From Neostapfia colusana (taxonomy: Eukaryota > Streptophyta > Magnoliopsida > Poales > Poaceae), in contig JASWHV010000005.1 of assembly GCA_030760725.1 (NCBI GenBank), forward strand, positions 94,184,622 to 94,248,621: DNA of 64,000 nucleotides, written 5' to 3'. Shown here one piece after another: positions 44,881-58,211 of the stretch; position 1 is the stretch's first letter; each line of letters opens with the position of its first letter. The translations under genes and the position numbers were made by a program. Under the pieces are notes generated by a model. The model was not told the DNA's origin and did no database searches. It was given only the letters and a program-made list of their open reading frames with translations.

Positions 44881-47414
44881 CTATTATGAAATGTAATAAA
44901 ATACATGTATAAGGATTTATAAGAATTGGACTTCTACTCATAGCTACTGCTGTTTAGGATCCTTAATTGGCTTTGGGAATTTTACAGTGGATACTAGACC
45001 CTCTAAGGATGATCTGAGCCAAATTTGGAGACATGTCATTGCATAAAGTAGTCTTTAAAATTCCTAAAAGTACATTGCTTATCTGAATTTTGAGCTCAAA
45101 TCAGGATCTTTGACATAGCTAAAAATGGAAGATATGATTAGGGTAAGTCTCCAAGGTTCTAACAAAATTTATTTCACCATTTTTGGAGCTACCATCAGTG
45201 AGATATGAATTTTTGAAGTTGGACAGGAGTTCTGAAAAGTTTTCTGTTAAATTGAATTTTCCAAATAAAAGCTGAGCATGGGAATGTAATTTGACCTAGC
45301 AAATGAACTCCAATAAAGCCCAAATTTTTACTGGAGATCAGTATCTATGAAGAGGATTTGCTGCCCAAATTTGGGAATATTTCATAAAGAATTGCTCCTA
45401 TAATAAATCCCTAAAGGATTTACTAAAAACAATTCTACAGAAATTCCTGGGCATTTTCATAGCCAAAAATTGGTTTCTATGTGAAGTACTCCTCATGAGG
45501 AATCCAACAAAATTGGTCTCACTTCTTTTGGAGTTTTCTACACAAAGTTGTGGGCTTGCAAAGATCAGCTAATTTCTGGAATTATTTCCATAATAGAAAC
45601 TTTAAATAATTGGAACTGGGCCCACTGTTTTAATTCGGACCAGTCAGATTTTGGCAACACTCGGGGCTACGGGGTTATTCCCGCGCGGCCGCACTGGATC
45701 CGGCGCCACAAGCCGATCCCCGCGCGTATACGGAGGCTGACCGGTGGGACCCGGCCCTCCTTCGTCTTCCTCGCGCTGCCCGCGCCTCCCGCGGCGGCGC
45801 ACGCCGGCGAGGCTCGCCGGGACGGGGTTCCCGTGGTCCAAACTTCATCAAACTCGCCGCCTGTGAGTTCTACACCGTGCTGAACACGATGGTGGGGTCG
45901 GGGGCCGATGACAACGGCCGGAAAGGTGCTTGCACCGGCGACCATGTCGAACCTTACTTCGGCGACCTCGCTCTCCCTCAACAGTGGGTCTTTCGGGCTA
46001 GGGTTTGCTCCAAAAGCACCAGTGTCCCATGGACATCCTCGACCCATAGCTCGCTCTCCCTGAAACCCACCGGAGAGGGGACCTCACCGGCGACCCGAGC
46101 CCGCAAAACTCCGGCGGCGACAAAACTCGGTACCCGGCATCTCTACTTGCTCATTTGAGCTGCTAGAACTTCGGGGAGATGCGCAAGCATGTGCTGGAGC
46201 TACTCTAAGCTCATCTAGCACGGAGCTACCCCGAGCACAACGAATTTCTTCGAAGGGTCCTCGGGTTTCTAAAGAACCGCCGGCGCCAATCTTCAAAATA
46301 CTTGGTACCGGAGCTAAGAAAGCAGGAACTGGTGGGAAGGAAAGAGGAAGGGTTCCTCACGCACCTCAGGGACCTTTCTGTTGATCAGAAGAGGCCGCAA
46401 ATCCGTCGGGCGACGGTGTGGCGTACAGGCGATCAACACCGGAGCTCCGAAGTGAATTCCAGCTCGTAGGCGCCAACCACCGGTGCTGGTGTTCACTTGA
46501 GGATTTGGGGAGCAGGAGAGAGACCTGGCGCAACGTTCCCGCGGCTCAGCCTCACGAGAGGCACGCCGAGCTCGCCGGGCGTCGATGAGCCGAAGGGTTC
46601 TTCCGCCGGGCGGGGGTTTGGGTTCGCGAGGCTCGAGCAGAGCGTGGAGAGGCTACGGGGTAATGGGGATGAGGCCAGATGCTGCACTCGGCTGCCGCTA
46701 TAAACGGCCATGCGCGTGAACCGACGTTTGGGGAAGCAGCTCGGTGGACAACGTCCGGCGATGGGCTGCCCGGGAGCTGGCGCGCGGTGATCACCCGAGG
46801 AGGAAAACAGTCGGTTGGGTTGTTTCGGGTGGCTGACAATTGGACCCCACTATTTCTAATTCTTATCCCATTTTTCTCTTATATTTTACCCCAGCAGCTC
46901 AACATTAAAGACTTGACTTCACCCCAAAGTCATAGTTTGAGTTTGCTGAATTCAAATAGTTTGGATTTTGGTGTGAAATTTGGATGTGGTTTGATCATTT
47001 GAATTTGAAATGGAGTTTGAATTCTCCATTTTGTATTGCCCCAAAAATATAGCAAACCAGCTCCAAAGTTTCCAATTTTTTCCATGGCTGCCCATTCAAA
47101 TGTAGAGAACACATTTGTGGAACCAAATTTGCAAACTGAGGGAGTTGGAATTTGAAATTCAGATTAGAGGGCTTCCTCTTTTAATCCCAAACAATTATTG
47201 GAACTCCTCCAAATTAACTGAAATTTGGAAGGGTGAATATTTGGGCTATGAAGATGCATGTTATGAATTTATATCTCCATATTTGGAAGCTTTGGGAAGT
47301 CTAAACCCTCACTTTGAACTTACACCATTATAATTCAAAGTTTTAATTCCCCTCATTTTTCATAAGTGTATATGAGCTGATTTTTTCTTGCTACCACTTT
47401 TTTGGGATTTTACA

Positions 47415-47451
47415 TCCCTCCCCCCTTAAAAAGAATCTCGTCCCGAGATTC
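47415..47451 (-). other. PPT and adjoining hairpin of D
   Basis: Minus strand: perfect inverted repeat GAATCTCG GGA CGAGATTC (47451-47433), then tttttaaggggggaggga up to the LTR start at 47414. Confidence 0.85.
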
Positions 47452-47478
47452 CAAAGGAAAATCAAAGCGGGGAGAACA

Positions 47479-50400
47479 TTACCGGGTATATGATGATAGC
47501 AAGTCCGGATAATACGTTCGTAGATAGTCCTCGCTTTCCCATGTCGCCTCATCAGCGGTATGGTTACTCCACAAGACCTTGTAGAACCATAAGGTCCGGT
47601 TTCTTGTGGCACGAGTCTTTTCATCGATGATCCGGATGGGATACTCCGTGTACGTGAGGTCCGGTTGAAGGACTTCTATGTCTTCAGTGCGGATTTCAAC
47701 AGAGGGCTTGAGGCACTTCCGCAGCTGAGAGATGTGGAAGACATTGTGAATGCCTGCGAGCGACGCTGGTAACTCTAGGCGATAGGCCACGGGTCCGCAT
47801 CTTTCAATGACGGTAAACAGACCAATGAACCGCGGTGCAAGTTTACCCTTTACTCCGAAACGGTGAACTCCCTTCATCGGAGACACACGGACATAAACAT
47901 GGTCCCCGATGTCGAAGTAGAGAGGGCGGCGTCTTTTATCCGCATAGCTCTTCTGACGAGATTGAGCAGCCTTAAGATTGGCTTGTATTATTCGCACTCG
48001 TTCTTCAGCTTCATTCACAAGTTCAATGCCGTAGATAACCCGCTCGCCGGACTCGCACCAGTTGAGAGGTGTGCGACATTTCCGGCCGTAGAGAGCTTCA
48101 TACGGCACCTTTTTAATGCTAGCTTGATAGCCATTGTTGTAAGAAAACTCCGCCAACGGCAAATGATCGTCCCAATTCTTGCCGTGGTGGATGGCACAAG
48201 CGCGTAGCATGTCTTCAAGCACTTGATTCACCCGTTCAGTTTGACCATCTGTCTGCGGGTGATACGCGGAGCTTCGGATCAGTTTGGTCCCCAACGATGC
48301 GTGCAGCTGTTCCCAAAACCGAGAGACGAACAGCGCACCGCGATCTGAAATGATGGAGCAGGGAACACCGTGCAAACATAAGATCTTTGCAATGTACAGC
48401 TCCGCATATTGCTTGGCCACGTACATTGTATGTACAGGGATAAAATGAGCCGACTTGGTTAGTTGATCGACTATCACCCAAATCGAGTCATGTTTGTGAG
48501 ACGTGAGAGGTAAACCAACAATGAAGTCCATGCTGATATCCTCCCACTTCCATGCCGGAATGTTCAATGGTTGCAGCTGTCCGGCTTTACGCATATGGTC
48601 GGCTTTCACCCGCCGACACGTATCACATTCAGATACGTACTTTGCAATCTCTCTCTTCATCCGTGTCCACAAAAATCTGGTTTTCAGATCGTGGTACATC
48701 TTGTTGCTGCCCGGATGAATAGAATACTTGGACAAATGAACCTCGTCCAAGATTTTCTTCCGAAGCTTCATGTCACGGGGTACCACTATACGGTCTTTAA
48801 ACCATAGCGTGTTGTGTTCATCTCTTCGGAAGCATTTCATTTCACCATTCTCCATCCTTCTCCGAATGTGCGACATTCCCATGTCCTTCCTCTGAGCTTC
48901 CATAATCTCCTCTCTTATGGTTGGGATGAGAGGAAGATTATATAACGCCCCATATGGAATCAAGTACAGACTTGGCTCCTCCTCTTCAGGTGAGGTGATG
49001 GACAGATTATTGACATGGGATTTGCGGCTTAAGGCATCGGCAACCACGTTTGCCTTCCCGGGGTGGTAGTGAATCTCGATCTCATAGTCTTTGATTAGTT
49101 CTAGCCATCTCCGTTGCCGCATATTCAACTCTTTTTGAGTGAATATATATTTCAGACGTTTGTGGTCGGTGTAGAGGTGCACTAAGTTCCCGAGTAAATA
49201 GTGCCTCCACATTTTCAAGGCCAACACCACAGCAGCGAGCTCAAGATCATGAGTCGGATAGTGCTGCTCGTGGTTACGGAGCTGACGTGAGCCATAGGTG
49301 ACCACTCTTCCTCCTTGCATCAATACACAGCCAAACCCGATGTCGGACGCATCACAATATACGTCGAAGGGCTTGGTTGTATCCGGTTGAGCTAACACCG
49401 GGGCTGTTGTAAGATGCTTCACTAATACCTGGAAAGCTTCTTCACAAGCTGAGCTCCAAACATATTTGATCCCCTTCTTCAACAGTTCAGTCATCGGCTT
49501 AGCAAGCTTGGAGAAATTTGGCATGAATCTCCGATAATATCCGGCTAACCCGAGGAAACTCCTGACTTCGTGGACTGATGTGGGGGACTTCCATTTCAGC
49601 ACTTGTTCAATTTTGCTTGGATCAACTGCAATGCCTTATGCAGAAATGATATGACCAAGGAATGGCACTTGGCTGATCCAAAACTCGCACTTGCTGAACT
49701 TGGCATAAAGATTATGGTCTCTTAATCGTTGGAGCACGATATGCAAGTGCTTGGCGTGTTCCTCTTCAGACTTGGAGTAGACCAAGATGTCATCTATGAA
49801 CACCACCACAAACTTGTCCAACTCCGGCATGAACACTGAGTTCATGAGATACATGAAGTGTGCCGGGGCGTTGGTGAGACCAAAGGACATGAAGAGGTAT
49901 TCATACAACCCATATCTCGTCGAGAAGGCCGTCTTTGGAATATCTTCCGCCCGGATCTTGATTTGATGATATCCGGAGCGGAGATCCATCTTTGAAAATA
50001 CACTTGCACCCACAAGTTGATCGAATAAGATATCGATGCGGGGCAGTGGATATTTATTCTTGATGGTGACGGCGTTGAGAGGTCGCTAGTCCACACACAA
50101 CCTCAAGGTTTCGTCCTTTTTCTTCACAAACAGCGTCGAGCATCCCCATGGCGAGGAACTCGGTCGAATGAAACCCTTCTTCATCAAAATGTTGAGCTGC
50201 TCCTTCAGTTCAGCCAGCTCATTCGGAGCCATTTTATACGGTCTCCGTGATATCGGCATCGTCCCAGGTACAAGTTCAATCTTGAACTCGACATCTCTTT
50301 CGGGTGGCATACCCGGAAGATCATCCGGAAAGACATCCGGGTATTCACGGACCACACGAATATCCTCAAGTTTCGTGGCTTCCGTGTTATAGGTGGCTGG

Positions 50401-50850
50401 AGCTTCTTGAACCGAACGATCAAGAATAAGAACATGTGGTTCATGAAGTGGAGAGTTTAAATGAACCACACGTGGAATGATGTCAAGAACAGCACCATGG
50501 CGAAGTAGCCATGACATTCCTAAAATGACATCAAGTTTTTGACTCTCTAACATGATCAGAGAAGTTGGATATAGATTCCCACCCAACTGTAATGGTGCTC
50601 TATAGACCATTCTATCAGCTGTTATTTTCCCACCCGGAGAACATATCAAATATGAATTATTTGTGGGAATGATAGGCAGTTGATATTTAATAACATAAGA
50701 CTGACTTATGAAATTATGGGTGGCACCGGAGTCAAAAAGTATGACTACTGGATGATCTAGGTAAGAGAACGTACCCGCGAGGACGGGTTCGCCTTCCGGC
50801 ACGTCTTCGATAGCTAAGTGGTGGACGTTGCCGGGTTTTGGTGCAGGTTT
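47479..50850 (-). pseudogene. pol: D: Pol, one frame with three stops
   Basis: Minus strand. Protease DSGA near 50,735 (preceded by EGEPVLAGTF). RT holds FIDD at 49800-49789. RNase H follows (YCDASDIG, TDHK), then integrase with HLSKYSIH, CDTCRRVKADH, SMDFIVGLP, ISDRG and QTERVNQ, and a chromodomain-like tail (NRTLWFYKVLWSNH). Stops interrupt the frame at 50088-50086 (TAG, in VDYRPLN) and 49638-49636 (TAA, after HIISA), plus 50871-50869 at the Gag/PR border. The natural end is at 47479. Everything from 49602 to 47479 is open for 707 codons. Confidence 0.9.
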
Positions 50851-51614
50851 CTTGGGCTGATTGCGGGGCTAATTAGCACCCTGATAAAATGCTGCACCCC
50901 TGCCCTGTTGCGGCTCGGGGCAGTCTATTGAAATGTGCCCGACACGGCCACACGTGTAGCACGTGTAAGGTGTCGGGGTCCCGCCAACTTGAGGACGGAA
51001 TCCCGGTGCACGCTGTTGAAACTGAGGGGCACGCGGGACCATCCTTTGCTGCTGCTGTTGCTGTGGTGGATATGTCGGTCGAAAGCCCAGCGCATTATAT
51101 TGCCGCCCGCGAAACTGAGGCGGTCACGCTGGTGGCTGCCATCTCTGACCGGATGGTGAGCGATATACCACGCGGTATTTCTGTGGCGTTCCACCACTGC
51201 TGCTCGTCAGCGCACTGCGTTTCCTCTTGTCAGAACCACGCTCGCGCTGAGCATTCTCCTGTACAATCGCGGCATTAACTAGGTCGTTGAATGTGCCGCG
51301 ATTGCTCTGAGCGAGATGGACCTTCATCTTGGAGTTCAGGACCCAGAAGAATGCATTGCGCTTGTTGTCCTCCGTGCCCACAAATCCTGGCGCATACTGC
51401 GCCAGCCGGTTGAATAACCTGGAGTACTCATGAGCACTCCTCTCGTCTTGTCGGAGCGCCAGGAACTCTTGGAGCTTCATTTCCATAACCCCGTGAGGTA
51501 TGTGATAGGCGCGGAACGCCTCCCGGAACTCCGTCCATGTGACGGCATGGCCAGCCGGTAAGGAGGAGGTGTAGTTCGCCCACCAGGTACGGGCTTCTCC
51601 TTGAAGCTGTTGCG
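50851..51614 (-). pseudogene. gag: D: Gag, C-terminal part (after E)
   Basis: Continues Gag from the segment at 63322-62915. Codes the capsid domain (WWANYTSSLPAGH, AFRAYHIPHGVMEMKLQEF, EYSRLFNRLAQYAPGF), a Gln-rich linker and a CCHC knuckle (CYTCGRVGHISIDC) near 50,925-50,970. In-frame TGA at 51126-51124 and TAG at 50871-50869. E is inserted in the middle of the capsid domain. Confidence 0.88.
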
Positions 51615-54600
51615 TGTCACACCCGGTTTTTCCGAAGAATAACCAAGTGAATATCACATGTATGCCAGGATCATTTTCTCATACATGTGATGACAAATAG
51701 TAAAGCATCAATTATTACAAGCCAGGTGTCGAATATAAATAAGTCTTACATAGCAAATGTCTCGATGGACAAAAATAAGTTCATCACAAGTAAATAAACT
51801 AGCAGCGGAATATTATTCTTGAGGGCTCTGTCACAGGCGTTGCCCGGGGGGACTCCATGAACCTAGAAACCTTCTTCGGGTCCAAAGTCTTGATCATTAA
51901 ACACCACTTCATTATCTTGACCTGAGCAGCAATATAAACCAACAAATATGCAAGGTTGAGTACTGATGGTACTCAGCAAGTGTGGGAAAGTTATGTCATG
52001 CATGGCTAAAACAAGGAGAGGTTGAACTCATGGTTAAAGCACTATGCAATTAATACCTATCACCTTAGCTTATTAAGCACCTACATTACTACATGGGTGA
52101 AATGGTCCCAATCTCCCATCCCATCATCATAACCATAACATCATTTCCAATGTTAAGCTCCCCGCTTAACATTCACACCCTCCAAGGCCATCATACTCTA
52201 ATCATGAATAAGTCCAAGCCACTCTTGACCGTGAGCACGGCTGTCATGACAGTTTTGACTCTGCAGAGTTTGTACCACTGTAACCACATGTAGTGATTTC
52301 ATCCCCCGTTGCCAGGTGGACTAAAAGAACCTCCATTATGCCAGTGGCTACGAACCACATTCACACTTCCCAGGTGTGTAGCCAGGAGATCACTACGAAG
52401 CCTTTACAAAGGGATTCCTGACGAGCGTGGGCCCACTGAGGTTTCACCCCTAACAGCATACAAGAGGCTCCAACCCCGCTGCAGTGGCGCCCTCTTGAGC
52501 CTTGCGGTTCATATGGTAGTCCAGCTGACACCTATTCCCCGCACGATCCAACACACCCATACTACGCCGGGGATACACCTAATTAATTGACCAAGCTGCC
52601 CCATCTCAGCATGTGGTTGGCACGGTAAAGCCGGGTTACATGCTCCATGAACCGGTCCTTAGGATCCAGGCAAGTACTAAACACAAACCCGAGTCTCGTG
52701 CACCCAGCACACAACCAAAACATCCAACTTGCCTTGATCCCTACCTCTACATAATTCACAATATCTCATTCAAGAGTATCGTAAAATAAACTGATGATCT
52801 CATATCCCAAATATCCCATTCTAAGCATGGCTAAGTGTATGCATAATAATAAGTGACATGATAAAATAAATCCCAACCCAAGCTAAAAGGAAACAAGGTA
52901 ATGCAATTCTAGGGAAACTTCCTAGCATGGGTTTCATATTTCAATTGACAATGCAAATTAACTCTAGCTACACATCCTAACATAGGATCAAAGTGGTCAA
53001 GGACACTTGCCTCCTTCCTGCTGCTCTTGAAATAGGTAGTCCTGATCTTGGAAAGGAATAACTTGCTCTTGAGCAGGTTCTACATCATACCATCACACAT
53101 AGCAAAAGAAAAACAACAATCCATAAGACACAGTTCACACTTCCACTTCATACAAACCACACATTCATATTTATGAAAGTCATTCACCATTATATGTGTT
53201 GTGGTTACTCTATGTGTGTTGATTTGTGGCTTGCATGCACTTTTAATCATGTGTATATGATTCCTACTTTTGTATTCACATTTATGCTTGCATACTTTAT
53301 ACATGAGTTTCCTATTTATGTAATTTTCCTTATATTCAATTACTACACCTTTTTTGCTACCAAGTAAGCATGAAAGGTATTTTCCTTCCCCATATGTGTC
53401 TACAGAATTTCTACCAACCCTAAACTGAATTCATTGGATTTTAGAAACTCCATTTATCATTTACTAGTTGCTATATTTTCAGATTTAATTCCTATGCCTA
53501 AATGTGAACTTTATTATGAAAATAACAAGACACATCATCTAAACAGAATAGGTTCTGATCTAAAATATTTGCTAATATATTTTTGGCCTTTTCCTCTGAT
53601 GTAAACTATTTTACAATTATTTTCCCTATTTTCCAGAGCTATTCTTTTACTTAAAAATGTGTCCCTAAATGTGAATAATAAATTAAACAGATTCACTTCA
53701 GCCCAAAATATGTTTTTATCTCACTCCAAAGTTTTCTAAATACTGAGAAAGTTTTTTATTAAATTTTTACAATATGTTTGTCCCACTTTTTAAATTTTAA
53801 ACACTAGCCACATATTCAATTTCCTAAATTAAATATTAAACAGGGCTAAAAAAGTAAACTCACCCCACTACAGGGTCTATAATATTATTTTAACAATTTT
53901 CAGGGGTCTAGCTATACATAACAGAGGAGTTTTTCCTAATTTTTATTAAGTCCAGGGGCTAAAACTGATTTTAAATGAATTTACATGATTTTCTGAAGTT
54001 CCAGGGGCTAGATCAGAAGTTTCCGGGGCTAGCTCTTATTTCCCGAGAACACCAGGGGGTAGCACGTAAGATTTCCAGTCTTTATAACGCGGGGCTGACG
54101 TGGACCGTCCGACTTAAAATAAACGGCTGAGATTATAACTCCGAACCGGTACGCGGGGGTTTAAAGTCTACCGTGCGATTTAAAATAGACGGCGCACAAG
54201 CGGCCACGTCGCTCTGATCGAGCACGGGCGGCGCTGCCGACGGCGCACGGCGGCGGGAGGCGGCTATCTCGCCGGAGAGTTTCGGATCTTCGGGAATTCT
54301 TCCTAGAACTGTGATTTTATGGCATATATCGGTGGAGGGGAGGTCGGGGATCTCACCTCGGGGGTTTTCTCGAGCTCGGAGGTCCTGGAAGGCGGTCGGC
54401 GACGAGGTCCGAATTGAAACCACGGCAAGGCTCATCGGCGCTGTGTTTGAACCGCAAGTCACCGCGTTTTCTGCACCTGCAGGGTTCCCCGGAGGCGGTG
54501 GATCAAGACCAGCGAGTTAGATCGGAATTTCCGAGCTTAGATCGGCTAGAATTCGCCGGAGAAGGCTCGGGTTCTCACCGGAGTAAAAACGGCGGATCGC

Positions 54601-55036
54601 GTGGGAAAAACAGAACGAGGTCGGGGTGTTTATAGACGGGGGAGGGCGGCGGGGTGGTTTAGATTGAGTTTGTGTCGCCTACGAACGGAATTCGGCGGCG
54701 ATGCGCAGGAATCCGGGTCGGTTTTGATCCGGGGTGAGAGAATCCCGGCGCGGGCGCAAGGTAGAAGAAGGCTGCGGGCCCCGCCTGTCAGTGGGAGGAA
54801 GAGGCGCGCGTGGCTGCGGGCTGGCGCGGGGCTGGTTGGGCCGGCTGGTGGGTTTCGGCCCACTGGCTGGTTTTTTTCTGTTTTCCTTTTTCTTTTTCTT
54901 TTTCTTTTCTGTTTTGAGTTTAATTTGAATTCCAGTTTGAATTTGAATTTTTGCAAAACATGCAACACGTCCAAAAATTTTTAAATTCCCCTCTTAACAT
55001 GATTTAGGGTCTTAACAAGATTTTTGGGGTGTTACA
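51615..55036 (-). repeat. 3' LTR of E (3,422 bp)
   Basis: Minus strand: TATAAACA at 54634-54627, donor CCCCGAG|GTGAGA at 54357/54356, middle exon 53079-53011, hairpin 51975-51957 (one mismatch in the closing pair), terminal exon 51921-51863 (QDNEVVFNDQDFGPEEGF, stop). An ATG at 54435 is in frame with the donor and would give a spliced protein of about 68 residues. A 109-codon open stretch across 54462-54133 is exon 1 read into the next intron-like region. Confidence 0.92.
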
Positions 55037-55074
55037 GCTCTACCCCCCTTAAAAGAAATCTCGTCCTCGAGATT
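55037..55074 (-). other. PPT and adjoining hairpin of E
   Basis: Minus strand: AATCTCG AGGA CGAGATT (55074-55057), then ttttaaggggggtagagc up to the LTR start. Same arrangement as C and D with a 4-nt loop. Confidence 0.85.
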
Positions 55075-55081
55075 GGTGGTT

Positions 55082-57879
55082 CTAAGAAAACAATTCCGGA
55101 AATTGTGCCTTGAGCTCATCTTCCCGCTCCCAGGTGGCTTCCTCTTCTGAGTTATGCTTCCACTGCACCTTGCACATCCAGATTCTTTTATTTCTGGTGA
55201 GGCATTCCATTGTCTCCAAAATCTTATAAGGTTGCTCGACATAAGACAAATCCTCAGCTACGTCCACTTCATTCATGGGTAACACCTCTTCAGGCGTCCT
55301 TAGGCATTTCTTGAGTTGTGACACATGGAATACATCGTGCACATCCGATAGACGAGTCGGTAACTCTAGTTGATACGCCACTTCGCCTTCCCTTTCCAAA
55401 ACATGAAAGGGTCCGATGTATCGAGGTGACAACTTCCCTTTCACCTTGAACCGACGAAGTCTTCTGATAGGGGACACCTTGAGATAGACATAGTCTCCCA
55501 CGTTGAAAACGAGCTCTCTTCTTCGTACATCGGCATAGCTCTTTTGGCGTGTCTGTGCTATCCTCAAATTGTTGCGAATTTCCCTCACCTTCGCCTCGGC
55601 TTCTTGTAGTACTTCTGGACCAAACACTTTACTTTCCCCTGTTTGGTTCCAAAATAGGGGAGTTCTGCACTTCCTCCCGTACAAGGCTTCAAACGGTGAC
55701 ATCTTCATACTAGCTTGATAGCTGTTGTTATAGGAAAACTCCACATACGGTAAGTTCTTGTCCCATCTCCTATTGTTTTTGAGTGCACATGCCCTCAGCA
55801 TAACTTCAAGGATCTGATTGGTTCTCTCCGTCTGCCCGTCAGTTTGGGGATGATAGGCAGAGCTAAAATTTAGATGGGTTCCCATGGTTTCATGCAACTT
55901 CTGCCAAAACCTCGAGGTGAACTGTGTCCCTCGGTCCGACACCATCTTCTTCGGCACTCCATGGTAACACACGATCCTTGACATGTATAACTCCGCCAAT
56001 TTGGATCCACTGTAGCTTTCCTTTACGGGGATGAAGTGAGCTACCATGGTTAGCTTATCAATGATGACCCATATCGAATCATACCCTGATTGGGTCCTAG
56101 GCAATCCCACGATGAAATCCATGCTGATTTCTTCCCATTTCCATTCAGGCACTTTGAGTGGTTGCAATAATCCCGCGGGTCGTTGATGTTCTGCTTTCAC
56201 CAACTGACATGTGTCACATAGGGCAACATGTTCCGCGACATCGCACATCATGCCATACCACCAATACCTGCTCTTGAGGCCCTGGTACATCTTCGTACTC
56301 CCAGGATGAGTGGAATAGTCAGAATCATGAGCCTCCTTCAAAATCAATTCACGGATCTCCTTTACTTCTGGCACACAGATTCTTTTCCCGTGCCACACCG
56401 TTCCTTGTTCATCCTCTCTAAAACCAGGAGCTTTATTTTCCTTGATGAGTTGCCTGATCTCTCGTATCTTCTCGTCATTCTTTTGACCCTCGCGTATGTC
56501 TCGCTCGAGTGTGGAATCCACTTCCATGGCGATGGCTTCACCACTATTTACCAGGCATAGATTGAGCCTTATAACCTCGTCCTTCAACTCTGCAGGCATG
56601 TCCTTCAAGCTCAACTTATTGACCTGCACTTTCCGACTTAAAGCATCGGCCACGACGTTTGCTTTCCCAGGATGATAGTTGATGCCTACATCAAAGTCAT
56701 TGATTAGCTCTAACCATCTCCTTTGTCTGAGGTTGAGGTCTGGCTGTGTGAATATGTACTTCAAACTCTTATGATCCGTATATATCTCGGTCCTCTTCCC
56801 CATCAAATAGTGCCGCCAAATTTTCAACGTGTGTACCACTGCGGCTAGTTCTAGGTCATGTGTAGGATAGTTCTTCTCGTGCTTCCGAAGTTGCCGGGAT
56901 GCATAAGCCACGACATGCCCTTCTTGCATGGGAACACATCCCAACCCGTTTCCAGAGGCATCGCAGTACACCATGAAATTCTTCTGCATATCTGGCATAA
57001 CCAACACTGGGGCTGTTGTCAATCTTTTCTTAGCTCCTGAAAACTCGTCTCGCACTGTGGCATCCATGTGAATGTGATTCCCTTCTCCAACAGTTTGGTG
57101 AGGGGTCTTGAGATCTTAGAGAATCCCTCAATAAACCGTCGATAGTATCCAGCCAATCCCAAGAAGCTTCGAACTTCCCCGACATTTTCAGGGGTCTTCC
57201 ACTTCTGTATATCCTCGATTTTGGCAGGATCCACGGAGACTCCTCCCTCCGAGATTATATGTCCTAAGAAGGGAACTCTCTTCAGCCAAAACTCACACTT
57301 GCTCAACTTGGCATATAGTTGGTGTTCTCTCAGCCTCTGCAACACCAACCTTAGATGTTTCTCATGTTCTTCTTCATCTTTGGAGAAAACGAGAATGTCA
57401 TCTATGAAAACCACCACAAATTTGTCCAGATATTCCATGAATACCTTGTTCATGAGATACATGAAGTACGCCGGGGCATTAGTTAGCCCAAAAGGCATGA
57501 TAGTGTATTCATACAGTCCGTACCGAGATACGGAAGCTGTCTTGGGAATATCATATTGTCTTATCTTGAGTTGGTGGTATCCCGACCTGAGATCAATTTT
57601 CGAGAACACACAAGCTCCCCTCAACTGATCAAACAAGTCTTCAATGTGGGGTAATGGGTACTTGTTCTTGATGGTTACTTCATTCAAGACACGGTAGTCT
57701 ACGCATAACCTTTGCGTTCCGTCCTTCTTGGGCACAAATATCACCGGAGCTCCCCATGGTGAGGAACTAGGACGAATATACCCCTTCTCCGTCAATTCTC
57801 TTAAATGATCCTTGAGTTCTCCCAGCTGCTTGGAATCCATCTGATAGGGTCTCTTGTATATCGGAGCTGTCCCAGGCAC
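55082..57879 (-). pseudogene. pol: E: Pol (RT-RNaseH-INT-chromodomain) with one frameshift
   Basis: Minus strand. Starts abruptly in RT at PGTAPIYKRPYQMDSKQLG because of an upstream deletion. FIDD at 57408-57397. RNase H contains YCDASGNGLGC and TDHKSLKY. Integrase zinc region (HDSDYSTHPG, CDTCQLVKAEH), core (SMDFIVGLP, VSDRG, QTERTNQ), GPY-like segment (KLSPRYIGPF) and chromodomain (RNKRIWMCKVQW, EEATWE) are intact. A one-base loss near 57,030, between RT and RNase H, shifts the frame. Stop at 55082. Diverged from the A, C and D proteins, so a separate lineage. Confidence 0.9.
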
Positions 57880-58211
57880 TGTATGATCCTCATATTGCTC
57901 TCAATGGTCTTAAGCCAATCATCTGCCTCCAGAGGTTCAGCAGCACTTGCAAACTTTGGAGGTTGAGTCCCTAGAAACTCACTCAACCTTGGTTGGCGTG
58001 GTGCAGCTTGTGGGGGTGGAACTTGATGCAAGTTGGCCACCACTTGAGTCAAGTTTTGAATGAGCTGATTTTGATTCTCCAGCATTTGGTGGAGGGGATC
58101 AACTACTTCACGGCGACCACCCCGGTCCTGGCCTCCAGAAAGATGAGGGTTGCATGCCTCATTGTTGTTGTTAGCGGGGTTGGCAGCACGTCCTTTTCCT
58201 CTTCTGGCCAT
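57880..58211 (-). pseudogene. gag: E: N-terminal Gag fragment
   Basis: ATG at 58211 directly after catgccag| (acceptor-like). Codes MARRGKGRAANPANNNNEA, a Gln/Asn-rich stretch and the start of the capsid domain (EPLEADDWLKTIESNMRIIQC). At ~57,880 the sequence jumps into RT out of frame, so codons after that to 57801 are not Gag. The rest of Gag, zinc knuckle, protease and RT start are missing (likely 1.5 kb or more by comparison with C). Confidence 0.85.

Larger units (their letters stand above)
43371..47414 (-). repeat. 3' LTR of D (4,044 bp)
   Basis: On the minus strand it begins TGTAAAATCCCAAAAAAG at 47414 and ends GGTCCCCACA at 43371. Contains two putative exons, the GGCAAGCCCCGG block (44805-44786), a TGAGC.. 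hairpin with one mismatch (43755-43741) and a U5 pseudoknot candidate (43437-43405). Donor-like sites lie at 46374 (cagaaag|gtcc) and 46365 (cctgag|gtgcgtg). The exon-1 frame in phase with the middle exon is open for ~70 codons but has no ATG. Confidence 0.88.

Noticed and set aside
46097..46500. Host exon in the GC-rich part of D's 3' LTR
   Set aside because: It aligns in position with the promoter-proximal, GC-rich part of the related LTRs (B, F, C) and lies wholly between the LTR ends; open frames there lack ATG and domains.
54133..54462. A ~109-codon open frame in E and S LTRs (also 19643-19966) as an intact protein gene
   Set aside because: No conserved ATG, frame broken in E's 5' LTR, and it runs straight through a strong donor (CGAG|GTGAGA). 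Only the part before the donor fits the spliced model.
57801..57879. C-terminal end of E Gag
   Set aside because: These codons are RT sequence read in the wrong frame after the deletion junction.
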